Source: CAYPZL01 sp964415045 (GTDB lineage Bacteria > Planctomycetota > Phycisphaerae > Sedimentisphaerales > Anaerobacaceae). From it: a stretch of DNA of 23,620 bases. The notes under the pieces are model-generated. The model was not told where the DNA came from and searched no databases. It saw nothing but the letters and a program-made list of their open reading frames with translations. The DNA lies in contig CAYPZL010000079.1 in NCBI GenBank assembly GCA_964415045.1, positions 1 to 23,620 of the forward strand. Direction: 5' to 3'. Both the position numbers and the translations under genes were made by a program. Shown in pieces: positions 7,148 through 13,866 of this stretch (the first letter of the stretch is position 1; the number at the start of each line of letters is the position of its first letter).

Positions 7148-8372
7148 ACGGTGTCTCGGATGGCGGCGAGACGATCTGCCCGGACGCGGGCGCGGAAAAC
7201 CATCGTTGTGTCTTCCGGCAGATCTTCACCAGCATCAGCATGACCGGCACTTCAATCAGTACGCCGACGACCGTCGCCAGGGCGGCCCCCGAGGAGAGGC
7301 CGAAGAGCATGGTGGCCGTGGCGATGGCGACCTCGAAGTGGTTCGAGGCCCCGATCATGGCCGAAGGCGCCGCATCGCGGTAGGTGAGCTTCAAAAGCCG
7401 GGCCAGACCGTAACCCAGCCAGAAAATCAGATTCGTCTGGACGAACAGCGGGATCGCGATCCACAGGATCGTCAGGGGGTTGCTCAAGATCGTCTCGCCC
7501 TTGAAGCTGAACAGCAGAACGAGGGTCGCCAGGAGGGCGATGATGGTGATGGGCGTCAGGGCATGGAGAAACTTCTCTTTGAACCACGCCTCGCCTTTGT
7601 GGCTGATGATCCATTTGCGTGAGAAGAAACCGGCCACCAAAGGCAATGCCACATAGATCGCAATTGATAGAAGTAGCGCCTGCCATGGCACCGGCAGCCG
7701 ACCGACTCCGAGAAGGAATCCACCCAATACGCCGTAAAGCACAAGCATCGTGAGGGAGTTGATGGCAACCATCACCAGTGTCAGGCCATCGTTGCCACGC
7801 GCCAGATAGCCCCATACAAGGACCATGGCCGTACAGGGAGCTATGCCCAGCAGGATGCAGCCGGCCAGATAGCTGCGCCACAAGGGAATCTGGAGCATCT
7901 TGACGCCTTCGTGCAAGACCACGGTGCCTGCCCCATGTTCGGCACCGACCGGCAGGTCCAGACCAAAGGGCATTTTCACCAGATCCATGGCCTCCGAGCC
8001 GATGAACCCCCTGAACAGGAGGCCGAGAAACAGTAGCGCAATGGCGTACATCGTGAACGGCTTGACGCACCAGTTGACGAACAGTGTCAAGAAGACGGGC
8101 TTGCCGCTCTTTCCCGCCTTGATCACCGAGGCGAAATCGATCTTGACCATGATCGGGTACATCATGAAGAACAGGCACACCGCGATCGGAATCGACACGA
8201 CAGGGGCGTTGTTGACGTAGATCGCCATACCGTCCAGGGTTTGCGCCAGACCGGGAGCAACCTTCCCCAACAAGATACCGGCGACAATGCAGAGACCTAC
8301 CCAGATAGTAAGATATCGCTCGAAGATACTGGTCATCTTCCGCTCGTTGTTGACCTGTTCTATTGTATCCAT
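7146..8372 (-). CDS. acr3: Arsenite efflux permease, ACR3 family
   Basis: Inner-membrane As(III)/H+ antiporter of the ACR3 (BART superfamily) type, 408 residues with about ten hydrophobic helices. Family landmarks are present: VCLFFMMYPIMVKIDF near 65-80, the essential cysteine in GIAPCTAMVLVWGYLARG (Cys180), and GASNHFEVAIATA near 341-353 with the conserved acidic residue Glu347. There is an unusual periplasmic-side loop at about 124-160 (VKMPFGLDLPVGAEHGAGTV) between helices. A GGA-containing ribosome site precedes the ATG at 8372. It is the last gene of the ars operon, 36 bases after arsM, and exports the arsenite produced by ArsC. Its stop codon overlaps a probable terminator shared with the convergent regulator gene. 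Confidence 0.96.
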   Translation of the reverse strand: MDTIEQVNNERKMTSIFERYLTIWVGLCIVAGILLGKVAPGLAQTLDGMAIYVNNAPVVSIPIAVCLFFMMYPIMVKIDFASVIKAGKSGKPVFLTLFVNWCVKPFTMYAIALLFLGLLFRGFIGSEAMDLVKMPFGLDLPVGAEHGAGTVVLHEGVKMLQIPLWRSYLAGCILLGIAPCTAMVLVWGYLARGNDGLTLVMVAINSLTMLVLYGVLGGFLLGVGRLPVPWQALLLSIAIYVALPLVAGFFSRKWIISHKGEAWFKEKFLHALTPITIIALLATLVLLFSFKGETILSNPLTILWIAIPLFVQTNLIFWLGYGLARLLKLTYRDAAPSAMIGASNHFEVAIATATMLFGLSSGAALATVVGVLIEVPVMLMLVKICRKTQRWFSAPASGQIVSPPSETP

Positions 8373-8408
8373 ACTCTCGTCCTCTACTGCACCGTGACTG
8401 TCCGGCGG

Positions 8409-9431
8409 TTACTGGCTTGATTCCCCATAGACCGTAATAAGCTCTTGAATATCACCTGAGCAACACCGACCCGAGGGGTTCTTTGTCTTGCACTCGCCTC
8501 CTGTGCAGGCTGTCGTCATTCGTCGGATATCGTCCAGCGTTCGAGCCCCATCGCCGACGGCCTGAACGATTGCCGCTTTCGTGATCCCTTTGCAGTAGCA
8601 GATGATCTGGGCGTCGGGCATGCTGACGATTCTCTGCCGCGACGTCTTCTTCGCCTCGATGGTTGCGGAAATCACATAGTCTTCGCTGCCACTGTCCGGA
8701 AACCATGTCTTGATAAGAGCCCTGCTCTCGGGCTTGAGTTGGATGACGATATTCTCGAAACCCACATCCTTGAGCATTTGTTCGACGTCAGACACGAGTG
8801 CCGCCCCGGCAACACACCCACAGTGTGCCTCCATACTCTGTCTCAATTGCTCGGGGATTGGCTTGACGGCAACGACGTCAGAGATCGCCAGGCGTCCGCC
8901 CTCGCGCAATACGCGAAAGGCGTCGCGGAAAACCTGCTTCTTGTCGGGGGACAGATTGATTACGCAGTTTGAGATGATGACATCGACCGTATTGTCTGCC
9001 ACAGGAAGGTGTTCGATTTCTCCCAGACGAAACTCCACGTTCGGGTATCCACTCTTCTCCGCATTAGCCCGGGCTTTGCTGACCATCTCGGGGGTCATAT
9101 CTACGCCGATGACGCGACCGCTTTCACCTACCCGGGGAGCGGCGAGAAAGCAGTCAAAGCCGCCGCCACTGCCCAGATCCAAAACGGTCTCACCCGGCTT
9201 GAGGTTGGCAATCGCCTGCGGGTTGCCGCATCCCAGCCCCATGTTCGCCCCCTCGGGCACAGCCTTCATTTCCTCCGTGGAGTAGCCCAACGCGGCAATC
9301 GCCTCCGGTGTGCCGGGCGCGGCGGCACTGCAACACGAACCGGAACAACACCCGCTGCCTTGCGATTGTGCAATATCGCCATACCACTTCCGCACATACT
9401 GCCGAACCGAATCGTTCTTTGAGTCACGCAT
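8409..9431 (-). CDS. arsM: ArsM arsenite methyltransferase fused to a Bfd-like [2Fe-2S] domain
   Basis: SAM-dependent arsenite methyltransferase (340 residues) that converts As(III) to methylated arsenicals in the cytoplasm. The SAM motif VLDLGSGGGFDCFLAAPRVG is at about 83-102. The family cysteines that bind As(III) are visible in NMGLGCGNP (Cys68), SNCVINL (Cys156) and HCGCVAGA (Cys204, Cys206). A Cys-rich N-terminus (CCSGSCC) resembles an arsenic-binding tail. After about residue 270 a second domain follows: ICYCKGITKAAIVQAV, then TTACTGGECK. Cysteines 278, 280, 309 and 314 match the Bfd/CopZ-N type [2Fe-2S] pattern, with extra Cys323/324. The ATG at 9431 is chosen because GGAGG lies 7 bases upstream; a TTG at 9437 would be too close to that site. 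It follows the CMD gene by two bases. Confidence 0.93.
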   Translation of the reverse strand: MRDSKNDSVRQYVRKWYGDIAQSQGSGCCSGSCCSAAAPGTPEAIAALGYSTEEMKAVPEGANMGLGCGNPQAIANLKPGETVLDLGSGGGFDCFLAAPRVGESGRVIGVDMTPEMVSKARANAEKSGYPNVEFRLGEIEHLPVADNTVDVIISNCVINLSPDKKQVFRDAFRVLREGGRLAISDVVAVKPIPEQLRQSMEAHCGCVAGAALVSDVEQMLKDVGFENIVIQLKPESRALIKTWFPDSGSEDYVISATIEAKKTSRQRIVSMPDAQIICYCKGITKAAIVQAVGDGARTLDDIRRMTTACTGGECKTKNPSGRCCSGDIQELITVYGESSQ

Positions 9432-9433
9432 AC

Positions 9434-9676
9434 TCAATCCTCCGGACAGTTCCCTGGCCTGGGCGGTTGTTGGCCCATCAGTTCAGTGAGCAGCTTGTCC
9501 ATTTCGCCAGCCGCGCCCTTGCGAACCATCTGGCCTACCGCGACGGCCTCATCAATGGCCTCAGCGTTAACGCCCATCTTACGTGCCTTGCCGACGTGAT
9601 GCTTTACGCACGGGTGGCAATTGGCCGCCACCGAACACCCGATGGCGATCAGTTCTTTGGTTTCATCATCAAGCAT
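9434..9676 (-). CDS. Small AhpD-like (carboxymuconolactone decarboxylase family) protein
   Basis: An 80-residue all-helical protein of the AhpD/CMD family. The redox-active signature CHPCVKHH (Cys20, Cys23, His26/27) is present, as in AhpD-type peroxidases and thiol oxidoreductases, followed by the helical EAIDEAVAVGQMVRKGAAGE typical of the fold. The protein is near the short end for the family. It lies 18 bases after arsC and two bases before arsM, so it is co-transcribed and probably has an arsenic-linked thiol-redox job, for example recycling a dithiol for ArsC or ArsM, or handling peroxides generated by As(III). That role is inferred from the neighbourhood, not shown by the sequence. Confidence 0.9.
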   Translation of the reverse strand: MLDDETKELIAIGCSVAANCHPCVKHHVGKARKMGVNAEAIDEAVAVGQMVRKGAAGEMDKLLTELMGQQPPRPGNCPED

Positions 9677-9694
9677 GACGAAATCTCCTCTTGG

Positions 9695-10138
9695 CTACTC
9701 GGTCAATGCGCCAGGCAGACTCTTCACGAACGCCTGGATCTCGTCGCGGACCCGGCGGTAGGCGTTCAGGGCTTCTTCTTCGGTTTGGGCCTGTTTGGCC
9801 AGGCGGGGCGGGTCGTCGAAGCCGACGTGGACGATTTTCGTCTTGCCCGGGAACAGGGGGCACGACTCGTGGGCATGGTCGCAAACGGTGACCACGTACT
9901 CGAACGGAACATCCTTGACTTCGTCGAGATGCTTGGAGCGATGGCCGGAAATATCTACACCCGCTTCCGCCATGACTCTGACGGCGTTGGGATTGAGCCC
10001 GTGCGTTTCAATGCCGGCGGAATACGCTTCGATAACATCGCCTTTGAGGTGCCGAGCCCATCCCTCGGCCATCTGGCTGCGACAGGAGTTACCCGTACAG
10101 AGGAAGAGAATCTTCAGCTTCGATTTTGCTTCTTGCAT
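9695..10138 (-). CDS. arsC: Arsenate reductase, thioredoxin-coupled (LMW-PTP fold)
   Basis: Cytoplasmic arsenate reductase (147 residues) of the low-molecular-weight phosphatase fold, the Staphylococcus pI258 type that uses thioredoxin. The anion-binding loop CTGNSCRSQ is at 14-22. The three-cysteine relay is complete: Cys14 (nucleophile) plus Cys86 and Cys93 in VTVCDHAHESCP. The late FDDPPRLA motif (residues 107-114) supplies the general acid region. The ATG at 10138 lies 25 bases inside the end of arsR, with GGGAAG just upstream, indicating translational coupling. Thioredoxin-dependent chemistry fits the abundance of thioredoxin-fold proteins in the adjacent operon. Its product, arsenite, is the substrate of ArsM and Acr3 downstream. 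Confidence 0.96.
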   Translation of the reverse strand: MQEAKSKLKILFLCTGNSCRSQMAEGWARHLKGDVIEAYSAGIETHGLNPNAVRVMAEAGVDISGHRSKHLDEVKDVPFEYVVTVCDHAHESCPLFPGKTKIVHVGFDDPPRLAKQAQTEEEALNAYRRVRDEIQAFVKSLPGALTE

Positions 10139-10485
10139 AATTCTTCCCGGTCAACAGACAAAATCTTCTGTAGTTTCTCCCGGTCCCGGCGTATCTCCGG
10201 TGTCTCCGCGAGATGGCGCCGGGTCCACGTCAGGGCGTCCCGGGCCGGTTTCGCCGCCTTTCGACCCGCGAGCCGATAGTACATCCAGCGCCCCTCCTTT
10301 CGCCCCTCCACCAGGCCGGCCTGACGCAGGATGTACATGTGCTTGGAGACCGTCGAAGGAGCCAGCTCGAGCAGTTCGACGATCTGACAGACACACAGCT
10401 CTCCGCCCGTCAGCGACATCAGAATCCGCAACCGGCTGCCGTCGGCCAGCGCCTTGCTTATGTCCAGAACATCACGCATATTCAT
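10114..10485 (-). CDS. arsR: ArsR-family As(III)-responsive repressor
   Basis: A 123-residue winged-helix repressor of the SmtB/ArsR family. The metal-binding ELCVCQIVELL motif (Cys31, Cys33) begins the recognition region, and APSTVSKHMYILRQAGLVEG is the DNA-reading helix followed by the wing (RKEGRWMYYRLA). The C-terminal tail is basic and charged. Two close starts exist. ATG 10485 directly abuts AAAGG; ATG 10479, two codons later, has better ribosome-site spacing. It is the first gene of the arsenic operon and lies immediately downstream of a near-perfect palindrome that overlaps the -10 box, so it almost certainly represses its own operon until As(III) binds. Confidence 0.95.
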   Translation of the reverse strand: MNMRDVLDISKALADGSRLRILMSLTGGELCVCQIVELLELAPSTVSKHMYILRQAGLVEGRKEGRWMYYRLAGRKAAKPARDALTWTRRHLAETPEIRRDREKLQKILSVDREELCKKQNRS

Positions 10486-10489
10486 CCTT

Positions 10490-10515
10490 TATATTTCGCC
10501 ATATGTCGAAATATA
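10490..10515. promoter_or_regulatory. ArsR operator, 26-bp palindrome
   Basis: Perfect 9-base arms TATATTTCG and CGAAATATA surround a central CATATG; only one base pair of the dyad is mismatched. The site overlaps the -10 box and sits just upstream of the arsR ribosome site. Position and symmetry are what is expected of an autoregulatory ArsR operator. Confidence 0.85.
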
Positions 10516-10538
10516 GGACGCCTTATACTACGCGTCAA
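10510..10538 (-). promoter_or_regulatory. Promoter of the arsR-arsC-arsM-acr3 operon
   Basis: On the minus strand TTGACG (-35, at 10533-10538) is followed after exactly 17 bases by TATATT (-10, at 10510-10515). The -10 hexamer forms one end of the ArsR palindrome, so repressor binding would block RNA polymerase. The upstream operon ends only 65 bases earlier, so some readthrough is possible. Confidence 0.8.
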
Positions 10539-10603
10539 GTGCGAACTTCGTTCGATTCCCCGTTCTTTGTTCGCGTTCGACGGGCGTGGCCGTTGTCGGC
10601 TCC

Positions 10604-11302
10604 CTACGGCGCGATATAGATCAGGTACAGGCCGCCTGCGATGACGAGGGTGCCGCAGATTCTCTTGAGGATAACGGTTCCCTTCGACGTCTCATTCCAG
10701 TTGAGATAGCGCTGTACCCATCCGGTAGAAGTCCCGGCGATGACGATGACCGCGCAGTGGCCTATCCCGTAGGCGACGAGCAGGGCGATGCCGTAGAGCA
10801 GGCTGTTGGATGCGACTTTGAATGTGACGCCCAACATCGGCGCCATGTAGGCGAAGGTGCAGGGGCCGATGGCGATGCCGAAGACCAGCCCCAGGATGAA
10901 AGCGGCCAGGAGGCCCTTGCGTTTGACGCCGACCTTGCCGGGGCCGGACCAGGGCATGGGGATCACGTCGAGAAGGTGCAGGCCGACGAGAAAGAAGATC
11001 GCGGCCACGAAGTAGTTGCCGTAGGGGCCGACGTCGCCCAGCATGCGTCCGGCCGCGGCCGTGATGGCTCCGACGGCCGCGATGGTGACGAGGATGCCGA
11101 CGGCAAAGAGCGTTGAGATCGCAAAGGCCCTCCGCGTGGACATCCGGCCCTGCTTGTCGATGAAGCCCACGATCAGCGGAATGCTGGACAGATGACAGGG
11201 ACTCAGCAGAATGCTCAGAATGCCCCAGAGAAACGAGGCCGACAGCGCTATCGCAGGCGTGGCCTCCACGGCTTTGGTCAGCGTTATGAACAACTTCTCC
11301 AT
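10604..11302 (-). CDS. ccdA: CcdA/DsbD-type transmembrane thiol electron transporter
   Basis: A polytopic inner-membrane protein (232 residues, about six hydrophobic helices) of the CcdA/DsbD-beta family, which passes electrons from cytoplasmic thioredoxin to periplasmic thiol proteins. The paired membrane cysteines are in LSPCHLSSIP (Cys36) and IGPCTFAYMAP (Cys148), the two positions required for the disulfide relay, each next to proline as in the family. The gene starts directly at the stop of the exported thioredoxin gene (TAAATG, no gap) and is the last of the second ArsR-led operon. Its obvious partners are the two exported thioredoxin-fold proteins encoded immediately upstream. A role in cytochrome c maturation is possible in general for the family, but no cytochrome genes are here. 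Confidence 0.9.
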   Translation of the reverse strand: MEKLFITLTKAVEATPAIALSASFLWGILSILLSPCHLSSIPLIVGFIDKQGRMSTRRAFAISTLFAVGILVTIAAVGAITAAAGRMLGDVGPYGNYFVAAIFFLVGLHLLDVIPMPWSGPGKVGVKRKGLLAAFILGLVFGIAIGPCTFAYMAPMLGVTFKVASNSLLYGIALLVAYGIGHCAVIVIAGTSTGWVQRYLNWNETSKGTVILKRICGTLVIAGGLYLIYIAP

Positions 11303-11944
11303 TTATCCGGCGACTCCCATCTCTGCCAGTTTCCTCTCGATTTCCTCCTGCGGGAAGAAGCCGACGTGGCGAAAGACTTCCTTGCCGTCCTTGTCGAAAA
11401 AGACCTGGACGGGAATCGTTTGAATGCCGTACTTGGCGCCGAGGATCTGCCGTTCGCGAACGTGAACGAAGAGGACGTTGAGTTTGCCCTCATACTTGAC
11501 TTTGAGGTTTTCCAGGATGGGTGTCATCATGTCGCAGGGGCCGCACCCTGTTGCGCCGAAGTCTACCAGGGAAGGCTTGCCGCTATCGCGAGCCTTGTCG
11601 ACGGGATTATCGCGGGCAAGGACAGCCTGTTTGGCCAGGCTGAGGAGAATCTCGGACGCTGCCCGTTGTTCCAGGACAAGATAGGCGTTCTTGCGGAGGT
11701 CTTCCTGGAGTTGCGGCGGTTGGGCTGCAACGATCTTGTCGATCTGTTCCGCTTTCACTTGCATGTCACCGGCCTGCAAGAGCACGTCCTCGGGCAGCTC
11801 CGTGACCTTGGCGAACGTCAAGGCTCCTATCGCCAGGCGCGGATGAACCTCTGTTACGGTTTTAGGCGGTTGAGCAGCATGTGCAGCGACCGATCCAAGA
11901 AAGCAGGCCATGGCCAGCATTAGTGGTATCACTTTAGTTTTCAC
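11303..11944 (-). CDS. Exported thioredoxin with SurA-N-like helical region
   Basis: GTG at 11944 is taken as the start because AAAGGA precedes it and because it opens a clean signal peptide (MKTKVIPLMLAMACFLG, cleavage probably near AHAA at 21-24). An ATG farther upstream at 12013 would prepend non-signal residues. The 213-residue product has a helical segment at about 55-110 (LQAGDMQVKAEQIDKIVAAQ) that resembles the N-terminal chaperone region of SurA/parvulin proteins. A thioredoxin fold follows, with ATGCGPCDMM (Cys134, Cys137) and a cis-Pro in QTIPVQVF. The C-terminus FRHVGFFPQEEI is typical of the membrane-linked thioredoxins found near CcdA. It abuts ccdA and likely receives electrons from it in the periplasm. 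The SurA-like assignment is tentative. Confidence 0.85.
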   Translation of the reverse strand: MKTKVIPLMLAMACFLGSVAAHAAQPPKTVTEVHPRLAIGALTFAKVTELPEDVLLQAGDMQVKAEQIDKIVAAQPPQLQEDLRKNAYLVLEQRAASEILLSLAKQAVLARDNPVDKARDSGKPSLVDFGATGCGPCDMMTPILENLKVKYEGKLNVLFVHVRERQILGAKYGIQTIPVQVFFDKDGKEVFRHVGFFPQEEIERKLAEMGVAG

Positions 11945-11997
11945 ATCGTGTCCTTTCGGTCCAGAAGCGTGCCGCTCAACAGCGAAGGCCATCGGAC

Positions 11998-13308
11998 TCA
12001 CTTGGGTGAACACTCACCGATCTTGCAGGCCTTCTGGATCTGGGCGGGTGTGAGTTTCATCTTGTCAGCCAGCGCCTGGCTGATGCTGATCAGCTTTCCG
12101 GTTTCGTACGGATTCTCCTCAACCCACTTCTTGAGATTGTCCGCATTGGTGAAGAAGCCCTGATGGAAGCAGCCGGCTGAACCCCAGGTTCCGTCCGGCT
12201 TCTGTCGCTGGCCAAACCAGGCCACGGCGGTGGCCGGCTCCAACGACGCCACCTTGCCGTCGAAGGTCTTGACGACGATGGGCTGTTTTGTCAGGCGGTC
12301 TTTCTCATGCACCTCGATGTCTTTGCCGGTTCGAGCGGCCACGCCCAACGCACAATGAGAGCAGCAGCCCCACGTGCGCACCCCGCCTTCGACAATGACC
12401 TCGGCGGCATCCTGCGGATAGCACGCGCGCTCGCAGAAACCACAACGATGCGACATCTCCCTCTGTTGCAGTGCGGTCAGAGCGAGAATACTCCCGCCAG
12501 AGGTCCCTCGCTCCACCACGGCGGCCTCTCGTTTGGCAAAGGCCTTGACCCAAGGTCTGCCGCTGGTCTCATCCTCGCCCGAGAGAAACGTTGCTGCGAC
12601 AGCCGGAACGGGCTCGCCTGTCGCCCAATCGGTCACGGTGACGCGGTTCTCGAACCCGGTCTTGTCCTCAGTCAGACACGAGTACATGATGAAGTAGCAA
12701 TGGGGACTACACAGCCTGACCGGCCCCTTGTCCGTTTGAACGGTCACCAGTGTCTTCGGCGCGATATCGCCGTCGCACATGTAGCAGACCTTCTCCTTGG
12801 GGCGGTTGTCGACTTGGGCCGGTGTAAAACGCTCAAACGCCGGCGCTTGCGCGGTAGCTTCGGACAGATCGACTCCGAGTTCCTTCCACTTGGCCAGGAT
12901 ATCCTCCTTGGAGAAGAATCCTTCGTGCCGGAAAAGCTCCTGCCCCGAGGCGTCGTAGAAGATCTGCAAGGGAATCACGCGAACGTCGTACTCGGAGACC
13001 AGCTCGGCATACTCGTTGACGTTGAGAAAATGCACGTCCAGCTTGCCCGCGAATTCCTTCTTGAGTCCTTCGAGGATCGGCGCCATCATTTTGCAAGGGA
13101 TGCACGTCTCGGCCCCCAGATCGATCAATGTGGGCAGCCCTTTTCCCGTGAGATTCTCGGGCTTGTATTCGGCCGGCAACTGCCCGGCGGCGGGGGCATT
13201 CTCGCCTGATGGCGCGTTGGGCCCGGGCTTGTTCCGCTTCGCGGCAATCACCGCGATGACGGCTACGATGAGAACCGCGACGATGGCGACTTTTACAGAT
13301 TTATTCAT
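11998..13308 (-). CDS. Membrane-anchored thioredoxin with NosL/MerB-like Cys-rich domains
   Basis: A 436-residue protein starting at ATG 13308, 10 bases after a strong AAGGAGG. Residues 5-23 form a signal anchor (VKVAIVAVLIVAVIAVIAA). Residues about 45-147 are a thioredoxin fold with AETCIPCKMMAP (Cys69, Cys72) and cis-Pro in RVIPLQIF. Residues about 175-283 look like a NosL-type domain: CYMCDGDIAPK, LCSPHCYF, then VTVTDWATGEPVPA and AFAKREAAVVERGTSGG. Residues about 288-415 form a further Cys-rich unit (RCGFCERACYP, WGCCSHCALG, then GCFHQGFFTNADNLKKWVEE), similar in style to the NosL/MerB superfamily. The protein ends KACKIGECSPK. At least fourteen cysteines outside the thioredoxin site suggest metal or metalloid binding. 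It precedes the exported thioredoxin by 53 bases. Start uncertain: the frame is open to ATG 13452. Confidence 0.82.
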   Translation of the reverse strand: MNKSVKVAIVAVLIVAVIAVIAAKRNKPGPNAPSGENAPAAGQLPAEYKPENLTGKGLPTLIDLGAETCIPCKMMAPILEGLKKEFAGKLDVHFLNVNEYAELVSEYDVRVIPLQIFYDASGQELFRHEGFFSKEDILAKWKELGVDLSEATAQAPAFERFTPAQVDNRPKEKVCYMCDGDIAPKTLVTVQTDKGPVRLCSPHCYFIMYSCLTEDKTGFENRVTVTDWATGEPVPAVAATFLSGEDETSGRPWVKAFAKREAAVVERGTSGGSILALTALQQREMSHRCGFCERACYPQDAAEVIVEGGVRTWGCCSHCALGVAARTGKDIEVHEKDRLTKQPIVVKTFDGKVASLEPATAVAWFGQRQKPDGTWGSAGCFHQGFFTNADNLKKWVEENPYETGKLISISQALADKMKLTPAQIQKACKIGECSPK

Positions 13309-13452
13309 GGGACCTTGACCTCCTTTTTTGAAGAGCGACCATATGCCATAGATCAGGAACCATGTTCCTGCGATCAGCGCCAGCAGCAGCAGGGGATCGC
13401 TTCTGCCCGTACTGCATGGACAATCGATCTGGAGCAGAAGTACCTCATGCAT
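13309..13452 (-). other. In-frame upstream extension encoding a membrane segment
   Basis: The frame of the thioredoxin/NosL-like gene continues upstream without a stop to ATG 13452. It adds 48 residues: a CPC motif (IDCPCSTG), a hydrophobic helix (PLLLLALIAGTWFLIYGIWS) and a basic end (LFKKGGQGP). The ATG at 13452 lies 28 bases after the DGC gene stop, a normal operon spacing, but has only a weak GGGGAA. Either the protein is longer (484 residues, two membrane helices) or this is a small membrane protein gene that has lost its stop and now runs into its neighbour. Confidence 0.5.
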
Positions 13453-13480
13453 GGCAGGTTCCCCGTACCGGCGGCGCGGC

Positions 13481-13856
13481 TCAGCCCAGCAGCGGCGCTA
13501 TCGCCTCGGCGGCGGTTTCGACGTTTTCGTTCGTGGGCGGTGTCTGTCCCTTTTCCATGCCCAGGTCGGTGACGCGAATGTGCTGGAACTTCGTGAAGCC
13601 CGCCTGCTCCAGGCTCTTGCGGGCGCAATCGAGAGAGCAGCCGTCGATGGCCAGGATGCGAGAGGCGGCCCGCGTCTTGTCCAGAATGCCGCCCACCCGT
13701 CCGCCGATGCCGGCCAGGCAGAACATCGTGCCGACCCCCGTCCCGCGTGAGCTTGCGTGCCACCCGGTCGCTGACTTCACCTACGTCGGCGGCTCCGGAA
13801 CAAGCGAAGATCAGCCCGGTTCCGCCGGTGCATTCGTGCGGATTGGCATTGCCCAT
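13481..13856 (-). pseudogene. DGC-domain putative zinc-binding protein, frameshifted
   Basis: ATG 13856, preceded by GAGGAG, opens MGNANPHECTGG, then LIFACSGAADVGEVSDRVAR and KLTRDG. Continuation in the family style (VGTMFCLAGIGGRVGGI, then ILAIDGCSLDCARKSLEQAG, then FQHIRVTDLGMEKGQTPP, ending at 13481) lies in another frame. The junction is a run of five Cs on the plus strand (13735-13739; G5 in the gene). Removing one G gives D-G-V-G and restores a normal protein of about 124 residues. The IDGC motif and the paired cysteines identify the DGC family (Pfam 'DGC'), often called putative zinc-binding proteins and common beside metalloid and redox genes. It could be a true pseudogene, a homopolymer sequencing error, or phase variation. 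It sits 10 bases after the TauE/SafE gene. Confidence 0.85.
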
Positions 13857-13866
13857 TTTGTGCTCC

